Source: Chloracidobacterium sp. (lineage in GTDB: Bacteria > Acidobacteriota > Blastocatellia > Pyrinomonadales > Pyrinomonadaceae). Taken from it: a stretch of 64,000 bases of DNA. A model generated the notes under the pieces. That model did no database searches, was not told where the DNA came from, and saw only the letters and a list, made by a program, of their open reading frames with translations. The position numbers and the translations under genes are program-made. The DNA is taken from positions 2,292,501-2,356,500 of the forward strand of contig JADJWP010000002.1 of NCBI GenBank assembly GCA_016716305.1, in the 5' to 3' direction. Below are positions 9,310 through 16,699 of this stretch, piece by piece. Each line of letters starts with the position of its first letter. The stretch's first letter is position 1.

Positions 9310-9334
9310 ACGCCCTTGCTTACGCGCGGGCTAC
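9310..9334 (-). repeat. REP element (copy C), family 1, overlapping a coding end
   Basis: Minus-strand GTAGCCCGCGCGTAAGCAAG then GGCGT. Its first 15 bases, GTA GCC CGC GCG TAA, are read as the last four codons and the stop of the O-methyltransferase gene at 9320-9985, so the repeat overlaps the gene end. Confidence 0.82.
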
Positions 9335-9985
9335 TGCATCTATCTTCCTCGCGACCATCAGCCCGTCTCTTATTGGCAGAAGGATGTTCTCGACGCGGTC
9401 GTCGGCTAGGACCATTTGATTGAAGTCGTGCAGGGCCTGCGTGTTCTCGTCTTTCTCTTCGTCGAGCACGCGGCCGCTCCAGAGGACGTTGTCGGCGATG
9501 ATGAAGCCGCCGGGGCGGACCAGATCGAAAACGAGGCGGTAATAGTTGGAATAGTTGGGCTTATCGGCGTCGATGAAGACGAGGTCGAATGGGCCTTGCA
9601 TATGCGGAAGGAGGAATGCAGCTTCACCGAGCCGCAGTTGGATGCTGTCGGCGTATTCGGTTTTATCGATAAAGCTTTGGGCCACGGCGTTCGTTTCTTC
9701 GTTGACGTCGAGAGATACGACCCTTCCGCCCGCTGCAAGGCCTTCAGCCAGGCAAATTGTGGAATAGCCAAGGTAAGTGCCGATCTCCAAAACGGCCATC
9801 GGGCGGATCATCCGCGAGAACATCGACAACAAACGGCCTTGATAGAAGCCGGAAAGCATCGATTTGTCTTCATAACTGGCTTCGCACATTTCGCGAAGCT
9901 CACGCAGCACAGAGCTTTCGTCTGAAGTGAAAGATTCGCCATACTGGACGACGGCTGAATGATCTTTGTCCTGAATGAAACTCAT
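9320..9985 (-). CDS. Class I SAM-dependent O-methyltransferase
   Basis: 221-residue member of the caffeoyl-CoA/catechol O-methyltransferase-like family. The SAM-binding motif I is VLEIGTYLGYSTICLAEGL around residues 66-84; the acidic motif VVSLDVNEE and the metal-binding motif FDLVFIDADKPNYSNYY (about 134-150) follow, then GGFIIADNVLWSGRV. Substrate cannot be predicted. The family usually ends near DGLMVARKI; here the last residues VARA and the stop codon are supplied by a REP element. It is divergent from the GNAT gene, with an 18-bp gap between ATG codons. A TATAAT hexamer lies about 10 nt upstream of the ATG on the minus strand, but no clear -35 is seen. Confidence 0.92.
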   Translation of the reverse strand: MSFIQDKDHSAVVQYGESFTSDESSVLRELREMCEASYEDKSMLSGFYQGRLLSMFSRMIRPMAVLEIGTYLGYSTICLAEGLAAGGRVVSLDVNEETNAVAQSFIDKTEYADSIQLRLGEAAFLLPHMQGPFDLVFIDADKPNYSNYYRLVFDLVRPGGFIIADNVLWSGRVLDEEKDENTQALHDFNQMVLADDRVENILLPIRDGLMVARKIDAVARA

Positions 9986-10003
9986 ATGACGTAATTATAG
10001 TTG

Positions 10004-10483
10004 ATGAATATCGAACCACTAGAAAACGATCGGATTGACGCGGTGGTCGAGCTCTCCCTACAGGCTTGGGCGCCGGTCTTTGAGTCGATCGAACGCACGT
10101 TGCATCCTGACCTCTTCCGCCGATCGTACCCCGACGGCTGGCGAGCGAGCCAGCAGCAGGCCGTGACGGACGTCTGCTCGTCCGGCGAGTTCGAGGTTTT
10201 CACCGCAAACGAGGGCGACGAAACGCTCGGCTTTATAGCGATCCGTCTCGACGAAAAAACGAAGATGGGCGAGATCTACATGATCGCCGTCGATCCGGAT
10301 AAGCAGGGCCGCGGCATCGCATCGGTGCTCACTGAATTCGCCTTGACCAGAATGAAAACGGCCGGAATGGAGGTCGCGATGGTCGAAACGGGGGCCGATC
10401 CGGGCCACGAGCCTGCGCGGCGGACCTATGAAAAAGCGGGCTTTCATCCCTGGCCCGCCGTCAAATACTTCAAATATCTCTAA
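10004..10483 (+). CDS. GNAT family N-acetyltransferase
   Basis: Acetyl-CoA-dependent transferase of unknown substrate, about 159 residues. The acetyl-CoA binding motif A is visible as YMIAVDPDKQGRGIASVLTE (about 85-105), with motif B near ARRTYEKAGFHPWPAVKYFK at the C-terminus. The ATG at 10004 is preferred over the in-frame TTG immediately before it. The stop codon overlaps the stop of the convergent response-regulator gene by 4 nt (CTAA). Confidence 0.88.
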   Translation: MNIEPLENDRIDAVVELSLQAWAPVFESIERTLHPDLFRRSYPDGWRASQQQAVTDVCSSGEFEVFTANEGDETLGFIAIRLDEKTKMGEIYMIAVDPDKQGRGIASVLTEFALTRMKTAGMEVAMVETGADPGHEPARRTYEKAGFHPWPAVKYFKYL

Positions 10484-11100
10484 AGGTCGACGCGAACCAG
10501 CCCCCGCCTGATGGCGGTCGTCGCTGCCGATGTTCGGTCCGAAACGCCGATCTTGCCGAAGATGTTCTGGACATGCGACTTTATCGTATTTTCGGTCACA
10601 TCAAGGGCAAAAGCGATCTCCTTATTCGACATGCCGCCGACGATCATCCGCAGCACGTTCGATTCGGTCGGCGTCAATTCTTCCTGGCCGATGTTCTCGC
10701 TCAGGATCTGCGCGATGTCATTTGGGATATACTTTCGGCCTGCGGCGACCGTGCGGATCGCGTTCAACAACTCGTCCGGCGATACGTCCTTACAGATAAA
10801 TCCGCTCGCACCCTTGGTCAGAGCCTTTTTGATCTCGGCGTCGCCTGCATGTTCGGCCAGCACAATTATCTTTGCCTTTGGGTCTTCGATGAAATAGTCG
10901 TCGAGATCGTCGATCGAACACGAATCAGGGAATCTGAGCCCAAGTATGATCACATCCGGCCGCAATTCGCGAAACAACCTGAGGCCGTCGGCACCATTGT
11001 CAGTTTCACCAGCGATCGCGACGCCGGTCTCAGCGCCGATCACAGCACGGATACCGATCCGTGTAAGCGGCTGGCTTTCGGCAATAACTACGGTCGTCAT
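10480..11100 (-). CDS. NarL/LuxR-type response regulator with a degenerate receiver domain
   Basis: 206 residues: receiver domain (about 1-120) and a C-terminal LuxR helix-turn-helix (about 142-206, LTPTESNVLRMIVGGMSNKE then TENTIKSHVQNIFGKIGVSD). The DNA-binding half looks intact. In the receiver, the phospho-acceptor Asp expected in PDVIIL-D is Gly54 (PDVIILGLRFPD). The acidic pair is E8-S9 instead of Asp-Asp, and the Thr/Ser position is Ala82; only Lys104 is retained. Phosphorylation is therefore unlikely, and activity would have to be constitutive or controlled by another ligand or partner. No histidine kinase gene is nearby. The ATG overlaps the stop of the upstream AlaRS-core gene (ATGA), and no Shine-Dalgarno is evident, so translational coupling is likely. 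Confidence 0.88.
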   Translation of the reverse strand: MTTVVIAESQPLTRIGIRAVIGAETGVAIAGETDNGADGLRLFRELRPDVIILGLRFPDSCSIDDLDDYFIEDPKAKIIVLAEHAGDAEIKKALTKGASGFICKDVSPDELLNAIRTVAAGRKYIPNDIAQILSENIGQEELTPTESNVLRMIVGGMSNKEIAFALDVTENTIKSHVQNIFGKIGVSDRTSAATTAIRRGLVRVDL

Positions 11101-11915
11101 GCAAGGTTTGCTGTAAATTCTACAAGCGGCCGGATCAGATCGGTATCGTAATTCGTCTTCACACCCTGCATCACCGCCGTGATACGTTCAAGGCCCATGC
11201 CCGTATCGACAGATGGGGCCGGCAGCGGTGTCAGTTTAAAAGTGCCGTCCGGTTCCTGCGTACGGTTGTATTGCATAAAGACGAGGTTCCAGATCTCCAT
11301 CGTCGTGTCGCCCTCGCCGTTGACCCAGATGGCCGAGTTCTTTTCCGGGTCGTGCGGGTCGTCGCCCATGTAGTAATGGATCTCGGAACATGGGCCGCAT
11401 GGGCCGGTATCGCCCATTTGCCAGAAATTATCTTTTCGTCCGAACCCTAGGATCCGCTCGGGTCTCGCGCCAACCTTCTCCCAAAGTGCCCGTGCCTCGT
11501 CGTCCGGCCCGACCTCGTCGTCGCCTTCGAAAACCGAAAACCAAAGCCTCTCAGTATCGAGCCGAAGTTCATTCACCAAAAATTCCCAGGCATACTTTAT
11601 CGCGTCTTCTTTGAAGTAATCTCCGAAAGAAAAATTACCGAGCATCTCAAAGAATGTATGGTGGCGAGCCGTTTTGCCGACCTCGTCAAGATCGTTGTGT
11701 TTACCGCCGGCACGTATGCACTTTTGCGATGAGACCGCACGCTTGTATTCGCGTTTTTCATTTCCGAGAAACACATCCTTGAATTGGTTCATTCCCGCGT
11801 TCGTGAAAAGAAGCGTAGGGTCATTGGCGGGCAAAAGCGGCGATGAATGGACGATCTTGTGCCCGTTCCGCTCAAAATATTCCAGAAATTTCTGCCTGAT
11901 CTCAGTACCTGTCAT
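11097..11915 (-). CDS. Stand-alone alanyl-tRNA synthetase catalytic core (truncated AlaRS paralogue)
   Basis: 272 residues that align with only the N-terminal aminoacylation domain of AlaRS, whose usual length is about 850-900. It starts like AlaRS (TGTEIRQKFLEYFERNGHKI). It keeps class II motif 1 (LLFTNAGMNQFKDVFLG), motif 2 (QKCIRAGGKHNDLDEVG and HHTFFEMLGNFSFGDYF) and motif 3 (SVDTGMGLERITAVMQG), as well as DTGPCGPCSEIHY. It ends just after the catalytic domain (DTDLIRPLVEFTANLA). The tRNA-recognition, editing and C-Ala domains are absent, and no continuation is found downstream, where the response regulator begins with an ATGA overlap. Charging of tRNA is doubtful; alanyl-adenylate formation is possible. 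It could be a decayed alaS fragment, or a repurposed domain functioning with the regulator. A full alaS should exist elsewhere in the genome. Confidence 0.85.
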   Translation of the reverse strand: MTGTEIRQKFLEYFERNGHKIVHSSPLLPANDPTLLFTNAGMNQFKDVFLGNEKREYKRAVSSQKCIRAGGKHNDLDEVGKTARHHTFFEMLGNFSFGDYFKEDAIKYAWEFLVNELRLDTERLWFSVFEGDDEVGPDDEARALWEKVGARPERILGFGRKDNFWQMGDTGPCGPCSEIHYYMGDDPHDPEKNSAIWVNGEGDTTMEIWNLVFMQYNRTQEPDGTFKLTPLPAPSVDTGMGLERITAVMQGVKTNYDTDLIRPLVEFTANLA

Positions 11916-11959
11916 AAAAAAAGAATACTAGCACATCGCGACTTCTGCGAATAAGGCGC

Positions 11960-11990
11960 AAAAAAGCCGGACGTAGTCCCGACGTCCGGC
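11960..11990 (-). terminator. Rho-independent terminator
   Basis: On the minus strand a perfect 9-bp stem (GCCGGACGT/ACGTCCGGC; arms at 11982-11990 and 11966-11974) with a 7-nt loop is followed by six T. It ends transcripts coming from the fasciclin gene or the structured RNA region and insulates the AlaRS-core gene downstream. Confidence 0.9.
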
Positions 11991-12172
11991 ATCAGCTCTA
12001 AAGGAGAATGTGGGATCACCTCCCCACAGCGGCCTCCGCAGATTACCTGCGAGGGCGAAAGCGAACGGCCGAGTGGGATGTTCGTGAGTGTCCGGCCGTT
12101 CTCTTTTCAAAAACCTGATCGCTCTCAAGGACCGCCCTTTCGTCAATTGTCTGCGATACCCGAAGAGCGATC
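11960..12172 (-). ncRNA. Candidate structured RNA (3' UTR or separate small RNA)
   Basis: This non-coding stretch follows the fasciclin stop codon and is unusually rich in hairpins, read on the minus strand. A 9-bp inverted repeat GATCGCTCT/AGAGCGATC (12117-12125 with 12164-12172) opens it. A perfect 9-bp stem GAACGGCCG/CGGCCGTTC (12063-12071 with 12093-12101) follows, then CCTC-GCAG/CTGC-GAGG with one bulge (12033-12054), a 6-bp stem TGTGGG/CCCACA (12009-12014 with 12023-12028), and finally the terminator. The loop of the 12009-12028 hairpin is GAGGTGAT, complementary to the 3' end of 16S rRNA. It resembles no class I recognise (not 6S, RNase P, tmRNA or SRP RNA). It may be a 3'-UTR-derived small RNA or only a structured trailer. 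Confidence 0.45.
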
Positions 12173-12177
12173 GTCGA

Positions 12178-12717
12178 TTAGTTCGGCATTACGACCGTGT
12201 CGATCACATGGACGACACCGTTCGATGCCTTGACATCAGCGATGATTACCTTCGATTTGCCGCCCTTCTCGTCCATCAGGATGACGTTCGCACCATCGAG
12301 CATAGCGGTGATCTTGCCGCCCTGAACGGTGGTGAGTTCAGCTTTGCCATTTCCTTTCTTGATCGCCGCAACCACTGACTTCGCATCGAATTTGCCGGCC
12401 ACGACGTGATAGGTCAAAACCGCAGTGAGCGTACCTTTGTTCTCAGGCTTGAGAAGCGTCGCGACGGTTCCAGCCGGCAGCTTGCCGAATGCATCGTTAA
12501 CCGGTGCGAAAACTGTGAACGGGCCCTTGCCCTTCAGCGTGTCAACCAGGCCTGCTGCCTGAACTGCTGCAACAAGAGTGGAAAGATCCGATGTCGCGAC
12601 AGCAGTGTCGACGATGTCGGCTTTCTTTGTGTCCATGGCCATCTGAGCCGAAACGGCAGATGCCGAAACGCCCATTACGAGTGCGAATGCAAAAACACTT
12701 AAAATCAACTTTTTCAT
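12178..12717 (-). CDS. Secreted fasciclin (FAS1) domain protein
   Basis: 179 residues: signal peptide MKKLILSVFAFALVMGVSAS ending near AVSAQ, then one FAS1 domain. Family motifs are visible: VAAVQAAGLVDTLKGKGPFT, VFAPVNDAFGKLPAGTV (H1 region), LTYHVVAGKFDAKSVV, and the C-terminal NGVVHVIDTVVMPN (H2 region). FAS1 proteins are extracellular or periplasmic and often adhesive, but the role here is unknown. A GGGAG Shine-Dalgarno lies 6 nt before the ATG. The trailer is the structured region ending in a strong terminator. The 164 bp upstream show no convincing promoter. Confidence 0.92.
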   Translation of the reverse strand: MKKLILSVFAFALVMGVSASAVSAQMAMDTKKADIVDTAVATSDLSTLVAAVQAAGLVDTLKGKGPFTVFAPVNDAFGKLPAGTVATLLKPENKGTLTAVLTYHVVAGKFDAKSVVAAIKKGNGKAELTTVQGGKITAMLDGANVILMDEKGGKSKVIIADVKASNGVVHVIDTVVMPN

Positions 12718-12881
12718 AATATCTCCCTAGCTCGTTTGTTTTTTAATTGTCAAAAGGAAATAGATTCCCCTTTGGCTACAGTTTTCGCAAAGGCTCTACT
12801 ATCGGATTCAGAATGTGATGAATAATTCTTTCTAATGAGGGAGAAATATATGACGCGTGTGTTTTGGGGGCCGAAATTCGG

Positions 12882-13259
12882 CTAAACGGCTGGCGATATT
12901 CTGCGATCTTCGTTTTCATCGATCTCTTCTAAGATCGATTCGCCTGAACTTTCATCGCCGCAGGTCCAACGCCAGCTTTCATATAGTCGGATCCGTCCGT
13001 CGGGCAATATTTCAGGCTTTGACGAGCAAATCCCGGTCATCAACGTTCCCTTGCTGTTGACGTGTTGGTATCGCATATCAAGCGAACCGTCGCTAAGGAC
13101 CTTTGCGATCAGGGTTCCGAAAACGATCTCACCATCGCCATATTCTCCCCAAACGATATCGCCTTTCTGGTGATAATGAAACCGAGTCTCACTGCCGACC
13201 TCGCCATTAATACTATTTGAGGCCGCACGGAATCGGCGATCGTTATAGTCGATGGTCAT
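12882..13259 (-). CDS. Hypothetical protein with beta-strand repeats
   Basis: 125 residues. The sequence alternates short beta-prone segments (GDIVWGEYGDGEIVFGTLIA, GSLDMRYQHVNSKGTLMTGI, GRIRLYESWRWTCGD) in a pattern resembling small MORN-like or lipocalin-like sheets; similar proteins are sometimes mislabelled N-acetylglutamate synthase, which I do not support. No signal peptide or membrane segment. Its ATG overlaps the stop of recX (ATGA), so it is cotranscribed and translationally coupled with recX. Function unknown. Confidence 0.75.
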   Translation of the reverse strand: MTIDYNDRRFRAASNSINGEVGSETRFHYHQKGDIVWGEYGDGEIVFGTLIAKVLSDGSLDMRYQHVNSKGTLMTGICSSKPEILPDGRIRLYESWRWTCGDESSGESILEEIDENEDRRISPAV

Positions 13260-13804
13260 ATAGCTTCGATCTCGTCGATGTCGCCGGATCTAGGCAGCGA
13301 GTTGAGCTTTGAACGGACCAGTTCAAAGCCAAAGCCTTGCCTCAAAAGGTGGTCGTACAGCTTTTTCAGATCTTCCCGCGACTGCGGCATTCCTTTCGAT
13401 CGTAAACGCCGCTCGATCGCGAGATCGATCAAACCGTCCTCCGGAAATTTTTCGAAAGCCTCACGCACTGCGGCCTCGGCCGTCTCCTTGTCGATCTTTT
13501 TCTGCGACATTGCGAATTGGAGCCGACGCTTTCCTTGCGGCCGCTGACGCAGTTTGGAGGTTGCGACCTCTTTTGCGAACTGATCATCGTTCAAATAATT
13601 GTATTCCTTTAATTTCTCTAAAACACGGTCGACGATCTCGCTATCGGTCCATGGCTTCTCGAGCAGCCGTTCCCGAAGTTCAGCGACCGAACGGGGTTTT
13701 GCGGCCAGCAGTTTAACGGCGCGATTCATCGTCCGCTCGCGCGCCCGTTCCCGGTCCGCGATCACTCTTTCACTTTCCTCGAACTTTCGGGCCTGCCGCC
13801 TCAT
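13256..13804 (-). CDS. recX: Regulatory protein RecX
   Basis: Modulator of RecA filaments. The 183 residues consist mainly of tandem three-helix repeats characteristic of RecX: AVKLLAAKPRSVAELRERLL, DRVLEKLKEYNYLNDDQFAK, then QRPQGKRRLQFAMSQKKID and the C-terminal YDHLLRQGFGFELVRSKL. The start at 13804 (MRRQARKFEESER) has a GGAGG Shine-Dalgarno about 10 nt upstream; an upstream in-frame Met at 13849 lacks one. It is divergent from truB with an 82-bp gap. recA itself is not in the window. Confidence 0.85.
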   Translation of the reverse strand: MRRQARKFEESERVIADRERARERTMNRAVKLLAAKPRSVAELRERLLEKPWTDSEIVDRVLEKLKEYNYLNDDQFAKEVATSKLRQRPQGKRRLQFAMSQKKIDKETAEAAVREAFEKFPEDGLIDLAIERRLRSKGMPQSREDLKKLYDHLLRQGFGFELVRSKLNSLPRSGDIDEIEAI

Positions 13805-13886
13805 CGGTGCTCGTTCCTCCGATCGATACGATAAGAATACCGCATACACCGGCGGCAGTAAGCATTTTCCGCAGCGTTGGTCTAAA

Positions 13887-14804
13887 ATGGGTCAAATGGA
13901 TGGCATCCTGATAATCGACAAACCCGAAGGAATGACCTCGCATGATGTTGTGGCACGGTTGCGGCGGATCCTTAAAATAAAAAAGATCGGCCATACGGGG
14001 ACGCTCGATCCGTTTGCGACCGGCGTACTTGTCATGCTCGTCGGGAAGGCGACCCGACTTGCACGGTTTCTAGACCGCGACATCAAGGAATACGATGCGC
14101 TGATCAATTTTGGTTACGAGACCGACACCGGCGACCGAACCGGAACACGGAAAGAAACTGAAGCGGTCATGGAGCAAAAACAAATAACTCCGGAAGATCT
14201 GATTCGGGTGATCGCAGAATTCATGGGCGAGATCAAACAGGTGCCGCCGATGTATTCCGCAAAAAAGGTCGATGGGAAAAAACTCTATGAATTTGCCCGA
14301 AAGGGCGAAGAGATCGACCGCGATCCGATCGACGTAACTATATTCAAGATACAGATAAGTCAGGACAGACTTCCGGCCGAACCTGCGCCGGGCACCTGGA
14401 ATCTACGGTTCCTCATCAAATGTTCCGCCGGAACATATATCCGTACGCTCGCCGAAGACATTGGCCGCGAGTTGGGCCCGCGAGCTCATTTGGGTGAACT
14501 GCGTAGGACCGGAGCTGGCCGGTTTGACCTTTCACAGGCGTTCTCGCTGGACGACCTCGAGCGTCATGATGATCCGGCAAGTTTGCTCATACCGATGTCT
14601 GAAGCCGTCAGCGACCTGGCCGAGATGAGGCTTGATGCTGAGCGCGTAAGACGTACACTCGACGGGCTTCCCACGGGATTCGTCGACGAGGCAGTGAACG
14701 ACGGCGATGCGGTCCGAATGGTCGACGAAAATGGAGAACTCATTGCGATCGGAACCTTTTGCAGCGGCGAGAATGTTGTCCAGCCAAAGGTCGTTTTAGG
14801 TTAA
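13887..14804 (+). CDS. truB: tRNA pseudouridine(55) synthase TruB
   Basis: Makes pseudouridine 55 in the T-loop of tRNAs. About 305 residues. The N-terminus MDGILIIDKPEGMTSHDVV and the catalytic-aspartate motif GHTGTLDPFATGVLVMLVG are diagnostic; PPMYSAKKVDGKKLYEFARK and CSAGTYIRTLAEDIGRELG follow, with a short PUA-like C-terminus. The open frame extends further 5', but conserved sequence begins at ATG 13887 or ATG 13896 (three codons apart); neither has a clear Shine-Dalgarno. Followed within 18 bp by an alpha/beta hydrolase gene on the same strand. Confidence 0.93.
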   Translation: MGQMDGILIIDKPEGMTSHDVVARLRRILKIKKIGHTGTLDPFATGVLVMLVGKATRLARFLDRDIKEYDALINFGYETDTGDRTGTRKETEAVMEQKQITPEDLIRVIAEFMGEIKQVPPMYSAKKVDGKKLYEFARKGEEIDRDPIDVTIFKIQISQDRLPAEPAPGTWNLRFLIKCSAGTYIRTLAEDIGRELGPRAHLGELRRTGAGRFDLSQAFSLDDLERHDDPASLLIPMSEAVSDLAEMRLDAERVRRTLDGLPTGFVDEAVNDGDAVRMVDENGELIAIGTFCSGENVVQPKVVLG

Positions 14805-14822
14805 TATTACTGCCGTGAGGAG

Positions 14823-15830
14823 ATGATGAAGAAAAGAAATCTTGCGATAGCGGTTGGCGGTGGATTGGCGGCGGCGGTCGCTGTAAAGATGCTGACGCGC
14901 GCAAAAGCGGTCGATTGGGAATCGGTCTCCCGAAGTGTTCCGCACTCCGACCGATCTCATTTTGTAAATGTCGATTCGGCACGCGTGCACTATCAGGAAT
15001 TCGGCGATAGTTCGAATCCGCCGATCATTTTGCTCCACGGCTATACGGCTTCGGTATATGTTTGGAAAACTGTCGCGCCGATCATCGCCGAGGCCGGTTT
15101 TCATGTGATCGCGGTAGACCTTCTTGGGTTTGGCTATTCAGAAAAGCCGGCTTGGTTCGATTATTCGATCGGGTCGCAGGCGCGGATGATATCGCGTTTC
15201 ATGGACCGGCTTGGCATTGGTCAAGCCGTCATCGTCGGCAGTTCATACGGCGGTGCAATAGCGGCGACCCTGGCGCTTGACTATCCTGCACGCGTCGGCA
15301 AACTCGTCCTGGTCGATGCGGTGATCAATGATGATGTCAAGAACCACCCGATCCTTCGGCTGGCATCGATACCTGGTGTCGGCGAGGTTATCACACCCTT
15401 CTTGGTTGATTCGCGGATGTTCCTGAGGATGCGTATGCAAAATACTCTCGCTCCTGCGAACCATCACATGATCACCGACGAACGGATCGCAAATGTCCGC
15501 CGTCCGCTGAATGCAGCCGATGCTCATCATTCGGTCCTTGCGACCTCGCGAAACTGGCACGCCGAGCGCATCGAAAAGGACGCACATTTGATCAACCATC
15601 CAACCCTTTTGATCTGGGGAGATCAGGACAACGTTATACCGATCGCGAACGGATATAAGCTTTACGGATCGATCGTTCACTCGCGTCTTGTTGTTTTTAA
15701 GGACTGCGGCCATGTGCCGCAAGAAGAGAAGAGTGAACTTTTCGCCGAGATCGTTATCGAATTTTGTCGCCACGCCAAAGGCGAAATTGGCGAACGAAGC
15801 TCGGGTGACGTTGCTCTGACCGGCGTCTGA
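14823..15830 (+). CDS. Alpha/beta hydrolase with an N-terminal membrane anchor
   Basis: 335-residue hydrolase. A hydrophobic N-terminal segment (NLAIAVGGGLAAAVAVKML) suggests a signal anchor. The fold is shown by PPIILLHGYTASVYVWKTV (oxyanion region), the nucleophile elbow VGSSYGGA with Ser near residue 140, the acid in LLIWGDQDNVIP, and the catalytic His in KDCGHVPQEEKSE. Substrate unknown. Tandem ATG codons (14823 and 14826) follow a GAGGAG stretch closely, so the exact start is uncertain by one codon. Probably cotranscribed with truB and the aminotransferase downstream. Confidence 0.88.
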   Translation: MMKKRNLAIAVGGGLAAAVAVKMLTRAKAVDWESVSRSVPHSDRSHFVNVDSARVHYQEFGDSSNPPIILLHGYTASVYVWKTVAPIIAEAGFHVIAVDLLGFGYSEKPAWFDYSIGSQARMISRFMDRLGIGQAVIVGSSYGGAIAATLALDYPARVGKLVLVDAVINDDVKNHPILRLASIPGVGEVITPFLVDSRMFLRMRMQNTLAPANHHMITDERIANVRRPLNAADAHHSVLATSRNWHAERIEKDAHLINHPTLLIWGDQDNVIPIANGYKLYGSIVHSRLVVFKDCGHVPQEEKSELFAEIVIEFCRHAKGEIGERSSGDVALTGV

Positions 15831-15862
15831 CGTGGGTGCTGTCCGGATCCGGAATTTTCTCG

Positions 15863-16630
15863 ATGACACATCCTGATTCAATCAGGGCCGATCTATCGAA
15901 CGCGGCCCTCTACGGCAGCGGGGTCTTTACGACGGTTGCGATCATTAGGGGCAAGCCGTTGCTTTGGGAGAAACATTGGCGGCGCCTTGCTGCAAATGCG
16001 TTATCGATCGGTCTCGACACTTCAGGCTTCGATGAGCCGTTCGTATCCGGTGCACTTCGTGAGGTGATCGAAAAGAACCAGGTCGTAAACGGACGAGCGA
16101 GGATCACGTTTTTTGACGGATCGGAAAGCGTTCTGTGGTCCGAGAAGGACGAGAGAAAATGCGGGATCTCTATCATCACGGGTGAACCGCGAAAAAAGCC
16201 CGAAGTACTAAAGTTGAACGTATCGCCTTACCGGCTGAATTCCGCTTCTCCGCTTGCAGGCGTTAAATCGTGCAATTATCTGGAGAACATCCTCGCATTG
16301 AACGAGGCGCGACGCCGGGGCTATCACGAGGCGATCAGGTTGAATCAACGCGAAGAAATTGCAGGCGGTTGTATGTCGAACGTATTCTGGCTTCGAGGCG
16401 GCGTACTCCACACACCAAACCTCGCGACCGGTTGCCTGTCCGGAACAACTCGTGAGTTTGTGATGGAAAAACTCGCGTGTATCGAAACAGCAGCGACCGT
16501 CGATTCGCTCAGGCAGGCTGACGCGATCTATCTCACTTCTGCCGGTTTTGGTATCACGCAAGTGTCCGTATTCGAAGAAAGGCGTTTTGATGCAGGATCG
16601 CAGGCGATCGAAGCCATATGGCCGCGATAA
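15863..16630 (+). CDS. Class IV aminotransferase (aminodeoxychorismate lyase / branched-chain aminotransferase-like)
   Basis: PLP enzyme of fold type IV, about 255 residues. Seen: YGSGVFTTVAIIRGKPLLWE at the N-terminus, the likely PLP lysine in GVKSCNYLENILALNEARRR, the cofactor-binding EIAGGCMSNVFWLRGG, and the TPNLATGCLSGTTREFV segment typical of PabC-like proteins. Possible functions are 4-amino-4-deoxychorismate lyase (folate), D-amino acid or branched-chain aminotransferase; sequence alone does not decide. The ATG at 15863 is preferred over an in-frame GTG at 15836, which has no ribosome-binding site. The protein starts shortly before the conserved YGSGVF block and is somewhat short at the N-terminus. 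Confidence 0.8.
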   Translation: MTHPDSIRADLSNAALYGSGVFTTVAIIRGKPLLWEKHWRRLAANALSIGLDTSGFDEPFVSGALREVIEKNQVVNGRARITFFDGSESVLWSEKDERKCGISIITGEPRKKPEVLKLNVSPYRLNSASPLAGVKSCNYLENILALNEARRRGYHEAIRLNQREEIAGGCMSNVFWLRGGVLHTPNLATGCLSGTTREFVMEKLACIETAATVDSLRQADAIYLTSAGFGITQVSVFEERRFDAGSQAIEAIWPR

Positions 16631-16640
16631 TCCTGGGCGC

Positions 16641-16677
16641 AAAAACACGAACACCGAGGAACGGCGTTCGTGCTTTT
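16641..16677. terminator. Bidirectional Rho-independent terminator
   Basis: A 7-bp stem CACGAAC/GTTCGTG (16646-16652 and 16666-16672) is flanked by an A-run on the left (16641-16645) and five T on the right. It therefore fits both the plus-strand aminotransferase and the convergent minus-strand gene. Confidence 0.85.
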
Positions 16678-16699
16678 TATTCACAAGAACGGGAACGTT

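Noticed and set aside
10001..10003. TTG codon as start of the GNAT gene
   Set aside because: An ATG follows immediately and no ribosome-binding site favours the TTG.
12013..12023. GGATCACCTCC on the plus strand, identical to a 16S rRNA 3' end
   Set aside because: No other 16S rRNA sequence surrounds it and it is part of a hairpin; it is treated as complementarity in the minus-strand RNA, not as an rRNA fragment.
11960..12172. Possible 6S, RNase P or SRP RNA
   Set aside because: None of the conserved sequence blocks of these RNAs is present, and the fold is a chain of separate hairpins rather than one long rod.
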